A stretch of 64,000 nucleotides of DNA, taken from contig NZ_CP123584.1 of assembly GCF_045277565.1 (NCBI RefSeq), positions 1,240,001 through 1,304,000 on the forward strand. The letters are read 5' to 3'. The notes beneath the pieces are model-generated. The model was not told the DNA's origin. It did no database searches and saw only the letters and a list, made by a program, of their open reading frames with translations. Every line of letters starts with the position of its first letter. Position 1 is the first letter of the stretch. Shown in pieces: positions 60,145 to 64,000 of this stretch. Made by a program: the position numbers and the translations under genes. The stretch is from Aliisedimentitalea scapharcae (GTDB lineage Bacteria > Pseudomonadota > Alphaproteobacteria > Rhodobacterales > Rhodobacteraceae).

Positions 60145-60984
60145 ATGAAGAACGCTTTGACGCTTTCGGGCCTTTTTGCCGGCCTGCTGAGCTTGCCCGC
60201 CGCCGCACAAGACGCCGCGCAATCCATTGGTAAACCTGTTCCCGGCGGACTGGGTTTCCAACCTGCTGCCACGGAATTGGCACGCGATTTGCAATCGCTG
60301 GATTATTTGATCCTGGTCATCATTACCGCCATCTGTATCTTTGTGATCGGATTGGTGCTGTGGGTGATCGTTCGCTATAACCAGCGTGCCAACCCGACAC
60401 CGGCCAGCTTTTCGCATTACACACCTGTAGAAATCGCCTGGACCTTGGGCCCGATCATCATCCTGGTGTTCATCGGTGCGTTTTCGTTGCCGGTGCTGTT
60501 CAAACAGCAGGAAATCCCCGAAGCAGACATCACCATCAAGGTGACAGGCTACCAGTGGTACTGGGGCTATGAATATGTTGACGAGGGTTTTGGCTTTGAA
60601 AGCTTCCTGCTGCCCAAGGACGAACTGGTCGAAAACGGGTACCAGCCTGATGAATATCTGCTGGCCACCGACACCAAAGTCGTCGTGCCGATCGGCAAGA
60701 CCATCGTGATGCAGGTGACTGCTGCCGATGTGATCCATTCCTGGACCATTCCCGCGTTTGGCGTAAAACAGGACGGTGTGCCCGGACGTTTGGCCGAACT
60801 GTGGTTCGCAGCCGAAAAAGAAGGCATCTATTTTGGTCAGTGTTCGGAACTGTGCGGCAAGGATCACGCCTATATGCCGATCACCGTCCAGGTCGTGAGC
60901 CAGGAAGCCTATGAGGCCTGGTTGGCAGAGGCCAAAGAAGAATACGCCTCTTTGCCGCAGACCTATCAGGTTGCAATGAAGTGA
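60145..60984 (+). CDS. coxB: Cytochrome c oxidase subunit II
   Basis: A 279-residue protein with a signal peptide (about 1-22, AAAQ), two membrane helices (about 52-76 and 98-118) and a periplasmic CuA domain. CuA ligands are His198, Cys233, Glu235, Cys237, His241 and Met244 in CSELCGKDHAYM. The domain takes electrons from cytochrome c and passes them to subunit I. The subunit I gene is not in the window. It is head of the aa3 cluster and 200 bp from divergent tldD. Confidence 0.96.
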   Translation: MKNALTLSGLFAGLLSLPAAAQDAAQSIGKPVPGGLGFQPAATELARDLQSLDYLILVIITAICIFVIGLVLWVIVRYNQRANPTPASFSHYTPVEIAWTLGPIIILVFIGAFSLPVLFKQQEIPEADITIKVTGYQWYWGYEYVDEGFGFESFLLPKDELVENGYQPDEYLLATDTKVVVPIGKTIVMQVTAADVIHSWTIPAFGVKQDGVPGRLAELWFAAEKEGIYFGQCSELCGKDHAYMPITVQVVSQEAYEAWLAEAKEEYASLPQTYQVAMK

Positions 60985-61075
60985 ACCCCGAATGGTGGGC
61001 CTTGGCCCACCGTTCTCGCAAGACGGAAGTAGGGTGCGTGGTTTCACGCACCTTTCGCGCCCAAAGGAAGTCGAA

Positions 61076-62017
61076 ATGAGCGACGCAAGCTTTAATGCCA
61101 GCCAGGCCTACGAGGACGAAGCCAGCTTTGGTGACTATTTCGCCCTGCTCAAGCCACGGGTGATGTCGCTTGTGGTGTTCACGGCGCTTGTCGGTTTGGT
61201 CGCCGCGCCGGTTTCTGTGAACCCATTTGTTGCCTTTTGTGCCATCCTGTTTATCGCCATTGGCGGCGGGGCTTCGGGTGCTTTGAACATGTGGTGGGAC
61301 GCCGATATCGACGCCATCATGAAGCGGACCAAAAAGCGTCCGATTCCCGCGGGCAAGGTCGGCTCTGAAGAAGCCATGCAGATCGGTCTGGCGCTATCGG
61401 CCATGTCCTGTGTGATGCTGGCGCTGGCAACCAATATCTTTGCCGGTCTGTTCCTGGCCTTTACCATCTTCTTTTACGTTGTCGTTTACACCATGTGGCT
61501 GAAACGGCTGACGCCACAGAACATCGTGATCGGCGGCGCTGCCGGAGCTTTCCCGCCGGTCATCGGCTGGATCGCGGCCACCGGATCGATGGACGTTGAA
61601 CCCTGGCTGATGTTCGCTTTGACGTTCATGTGGACGCCGCCGCATTTCTGGGCTCTGGCCTTGTTCATGCGTTCGGACTACGACGATGCTGGTGTGCCGA
61701 TGCTGACCGTGACCCACGGTCGCCGCGCGACCCGCACACATATTCTGGTTTATACGGCACTGTTGGCCCTGTTTGCGGTGGGCGCAGCGTTCTCGGACAT
61801 TGGCGGGCCGATCTATCTGACCGTCGCCGTGGTGCTGAACGCCCTGTTCCTTCGTGGGGCCTGGAAGATTACGCGCCGTGACGAAGACGCGTCAGAAGCC
61901 GACAACTTCAAAGTTGAACGCAGCTTCTTCAAACTCTCGCTTCTGTATCTGTTCCTGCACTTTGGTGCGGTGCTGATCGAGGCGGTCCTGAAACCCTTTG
62001 GTCTGGGAGGCTGGTAA
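61076..62017 (+). CDS. ctaB: Protoheme IX farnesyltransferase (heme O synthase)
   Basis: A 313-residue polytopic UbiA-family prenyltransferase with about nine helices. The conserved aspartate motifs are NMWWDADIDAIMKRTKKRP (near 75-95) and the second acidic motif region RSDYDDAGVPM (near 200). It adds a farnesyl group to heme b for heme a of the oxidase. The start is ATG 61076; an open frame starts 84 nt upstream. It is 91 bp behind coxB. Confidence 0.95.
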   Translation: MSDASFNASQAYEDEASFGDYFALLKPRVMSLVVFTALVGLVAAPVSVNPFVAFCAILFIAIGGGASGALNMWWDADIDAIMKRTKKRPIPAGKVGSEEAMQIGLALSAMSCVMLALATNIFAGLFLAFTIFFYVVVYTMWLKRLTPQNIVIGGAAGAFPPVIGWIAATGSMDVEPWLMFALTFMWTPPHFWALALFMRSDYDDAGVPMLTVTHGRRATRTHILVYTALLALFAVGAAFSDIGGPIYLTVAVVLNALFLRGAWKITRRDEDASEADNFKVERSFFKLSLLYLFLHFGAVLIEAVLKPFGLGGW

Positions 62018-62018
62018 T

Positions 62019-62183
62019 ATGGCTCTGCAACCAACTCACGAACTGCACAAACGCCGGTTCAGCCGCAATGTTGGCGTCGGTCTCACGCTCGTCGCCTTTA
62101 TCGTGATTGTGTTCGGCCTGACTGTGGCCAAGGTCACATCGCCTGGTTTTTCCGTGTCTCAGGCCGCGTCGGAGCAAAAGTAA
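62019..62183 (+). CDS. Small single-span membrane protein of the cox cluster
   Basis: A 54-residue protein. A basic N terminus (QPTHELHKRRFSRNVG) precedes one membrane helix, VGVGLTLVAFIVIVFGLTVA, and a short periplasmic end. It sits between ctaB and ctaG, starts 2 bp after ctaB and overlaps ctaG by one base. Small ORFs at this place, called CoxF-like in several alphaproteobacteria, are often missed in annotation. The function is unproven. Confidence 0.7.
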   Translation: MALQPTHELHKRRFSRNVGVGLTLVAFIVIVFGLTVAKVTSPGFSVSQAASEQK

Positions 62184-62758
62184 TGGCGTTGCAGGGTCCC
62201 CAGAAAACCGTAGTGCAATTGGTGGCTGTTGTTGTCACCATGGGCGCTTTGGCGTGGGCGTCCGTTCCGTTTTACGACTGGTTCTGCCGGGTCACCGGAT
62301 TTGGCGGCGTCACTGGCGTTGCAACCAAAGGATCAGACGAGATTCTGACCAAGACGATCAAAGTGCGCTTTGATGCCTCCAAGGAACGTGATTTCCCATG
62401 GGAATTCAAACCGATCCAACGCGAGATGACCATCCGCATTGGTGAAACCGGGCTGGCCTTTTACGAGGCCTACAACCCCACCGACCGTCCCATTGCCGGG
62501 GCTGCGTCCTATAATGTGACGCCTTATTCGGCCGGGGGGTTCTTTGAGAAGATACAGTGTTTCTGCTTTAACGAGCAGATCCTGCAACCGGGGGAGCGGG
62601 TGGAAATGCCTGTAACCTTCTTTGTCGACCCGGAAATCGTTGATGACCGGGACGGAAAATACGTGCATACGATCACGCTTTCGTACACGTTCTATGAAAT
62701 TGATCTGCCCGAGGGCTATGCCGCTCTTGATGGACAGACAGAAAATAAAATGAACTAA
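62183..62758 (+). CDS. ctaG: Cytochrome c oxidase assembly protein CtaG (Cox11)
   Basis: A 191-residue Cox11-family copper chaperone for the CuB site. It has an N-terminal membrane helix (about 10-30), Cys35 (YDWFCRVTGFGG), and the copper motif CFCF at 126-129 in FEKIQCFCFNEQ. It delivers Cu to subunit I on the periplasmic side. The start overlaps the stop of the 54-residue ORF (TAATG). Confidence 0.95.
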   Translation: MALQGPQKTVVQLVAVVVTMGALAWASVPFYDWFCRVTGFGGVTGVATKGSDEILTKTIKVRFDASKERDFPWEFKPIQREMTIRIGETGLAFYEAYNPTDRPIAGAASYNVTPYSAGGFFEKIQCFCFNEQILQPGERVEMPVTFFVDPEIVDDRDGKYVHTITLSYTFYEIDLPEGYAALDGQTENKMN

Positions 62759-62782
62759 GGCCGCTAGGTGAGGGACACTTGA

Positions 62783-63592
62783 ATGGCGCACGCTAAAAAT
62801 CACGATTTTCACATTCTGCCCCCGTCGATTCTGCCCTTTATGGGCGCGTTGGGTGGCTTCATCATGCTGTTTGGCGCAGTCATGTGGATGCACGATATCA
62901 CCCCCTACATGTTCTGGATCGGCCTCGCGATGGTCCTGTATGTCATGTATGACTGGTGGTCCAAAGTTGTCGCTGAAAGCAAGATCGGCGATCACACCAA
63001 AGTGGTCCGTATCGGCCTGCGCTATGGCTTCATCCTGTTTGTGATGTCCGAAGTCATGTTCTTTGTCGCCTGGTTCTGGTCGTTCTTCAAACACGCCATG
63101 TACCCGATGGAGACCTATGCCGGCACCGAATATGTCGCGCCTTATATCCTGCCGGTGGATCCATTCCACCTGCCGCTGATCAATACGCTGATCCTGCTGT
63201 TGTCGGGCTGTGCCGTAACCTGGGCACACCACGCGCTGGTACATGGCAATGACCGCAAGGCATTGGTTCAGGGGCTGACCATCGGCATTCTGCTGGGCAT
63301 CGCATTCACCGGGCTGCAGGCGTATGAATACGCACACCTGCTGCACGAAGGGTGGCAGTTCGGCGGGGACGAATTCTATTCGAACTTCTTTATGGCCACG
63401 GGTTTCCACGGCTTCCACGTTCTGATCGGGACTATCTTTCTGATCGTCTGCCTGATCCGTGCAATGAAGGGTGATTTCACCCCTGAACAGCACGTCGGTT
63501 TCGAGGCTGCTGCCTGGTACTGGCACTTTGTGGACGTTGTTTGGCTGTTCCTGTTCTTTGCTGTGTACCTGTGGGGCACTGCAGGTCTGTAA
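62783..63592 (+). CDS. coxC: Cytochrome c oxidase subunit III
   Basis: A 269-residue membrane protein with seven helices. Conserved stretches are LRYGFILFVMSEVMFFVAWF, ALVHGNDRKALVQGL, and MATGFHGFHVLIGTIFL near the end. Subunit III stabilises the oxidase and binds lipids. It is 24 bp behind ctaG and 110 bp before the surf1 gene. Confidence 0.96.
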   Translation: MAHAKNHDFHILPPSILPFMGALGGFIMLFGAVMWMHDITPYMFWIGLAMVLYVMYDWWSKVVAESKIGDHTKVVRIGLRYGFILFVMSEVMFFVAWFWSFFKHAMYPMETYAGTEYVAPYILPVDPFHLPLINTLILLLSGCAVTWAHHALVHGNDRKALVQGLTIGILLGIAFTGLQAYEYAHLLHEGWQFGGDEFYSNFFMATGFHGFHVLIGTIFLIVCLIRAMKGDFTPEQHVGFEAAAWYWHFVDVVWLFLFFAVYLWGTAGL

Positions 63593-63653
63593 TCGTGCGA
63601 ATGTAACCGATACAGGATTGTAGTTGAAAAACACGATCCCGGTTGTCACAAGC

Positions 63654-63680
63654 AAGGCGCGCGGAAACCCCGCGCGCCTT
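63654..63680 (+). terminator. Hairpin after coxC
   Basis: An 11-bp perfect stem (AAGGCGCGCGG 63654-63664 with 63670-63680), 5-nt loop, 61 bp after the coxC stop and 22 bp before surf1. No T tract follows, so it may attenuate instead of terminate. Confidence 0.5.
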
Positions 63681-63702
63681 CTGCGTTATCAAGAGCCCGC
63701 AC

Positions 63703-64000
63703 ATGCGTCGTTTTCTGTTCGTCATCTTTGGCCTGGTTGGTCTGGGTATCCTGCTGTCTCTGGGGACATGGCAGGTGCGCCGTCTGGCCTGGAAAGAGGC
63801 TGTGCTGTCCGAAATTGAAACCCGAATTGCTGCCGCGCCAGTTGCGTTGCCGGTGACCCTGAACCCCGAAGCAGACCGGTATCTGCCTGTGCAGATCACG
63901 GGTGAATTGCTGGAGGGGGAAATTCACGTTCTGGTGTCTCTGAAACGGGTTGGTGCCGGGTATCGTGTCATTGCACCGATGGCGACTGGGGACCGGGTTA
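63703..64000 (+). CDS. SURF1 family protein, N-terminal part
   Basis: The frame is open from ATG 63703 to the window edge (99 codons). The N terminus MRRFLFVIFGLVGLGILLSL is the first membrane helix, followed by GTWQVRRLAWKEAVLSEIE, the SURF1 signature, and PVQITGELLEGEIHVLV. SURF1 assists heme a insertion in cytochrome oxidase, and the gene commonly follows coxC. The 3' part, including the second helix, lies beyond the window. Confidence 0.9.
   Translation, partial: MRRFLFVIFGLVGLGILLSLGTWQVRRLAWKEAVLSEIETRIAAAPVALPVTLNPEADRYLPVQITGELLEGEIHVLVSLKRVGAGYRVIAPMATGDRV

Overview
The window is chromosomal DNA from an alphaproteobacterium of the Rhodobacteraceae, most likely the Roseobacter group. 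The evidence is the gene content and order: tol-pal-cpoB-tilS-ftsH behind ruvCAB, a phosphatidylcholine synthase, a glyphosate-insensitive C1 set (fhs, folD), Rhodobacterales-type Flp pilins with an AVTVDW motif, and a coxB-ctaB-ctaG-coxC-surf1 cluster. It is GC-rich and gene-dense. I see no rRNA, tRNA, prophage, insertion sequence or CRISPR array. Gene identities come from reading the translated sequence; no database search was run.

Layout. 1-15.6 kb is housekeeping and stress genes: the end of ileS, ogt, a GreA/B-like protein, a methyltransferase, pcs, a cytochrome P460-like protein, DUF484-xerC, transaldolase, priA, a YeeE/YedE thiosulfate-type transporter with a rhodanese, an AhpD-like protein, MFS and MATE transporters and prmA. 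15.6-28.7 kb holds a small membrane protein, a DUF1127 protein, ruvCAB behind a promoter with a LexA-like box, then ybgC-tolQRAB-pal-cpoB-tilS-ftsH. 28.8-38.1 kb holds a MOSC protein, fhs with a hairpin-rich leader, a chorismate mutase domain, folD, a thioesterase, a membrane LytTR regulator, the DNA-damage pair lhr-like helicase/pdeM and a DUF4405 membrane protein.

38.1-50.9 kb is a Tad (Flp pilus) locus read on the minus strand: three flp genes (two encode identical proteins and sit in a 202-bp near-perfect duplication), cpaB, cpaC, an OmpA-like lipoprotein, cpaE/tadZ, cpaF/tadA, tadB, tadC, two TPR lipoproteins, the prepilin peptidase, and an AAA ATPase of unknown role. TadE/F/G pseudopilins are not in the window. 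Together the locus supplies pilin, peptidase, secretin, ATPase and inner-membrane platform.

51-64 kb holds a lytic transglycosylase, scoAB (ketone-body CoA transferase), topA, a small secreted protein, dprA, tldD and the cytochrome aa3 oxidase cluster coxB-ctaB-(54-aa ORF)-ctaG-coxC-surf1, which runs off the end. A perfect TTGAT-N4-ATCAA (FNR/FnrL-type) box lies between the divergent tldD and coxB.

The most unusual items are noncoding: tandem hairpins at 0.94 kb, a 240-bp chain of hairpins at 6.0-6.25 kb, a REP-like palindrome at 9.25 kb with a half copy at 53.8 kb, three 35-bp tandem palindromic units at 53.7 kb, the fhs leader, and the duplicated flp cassette with a shared promoter-like block. 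I found no clear wholly new multi-gene system; the AAA ATPase at the end of the tad operon is the best protein candidate for undescribed function.
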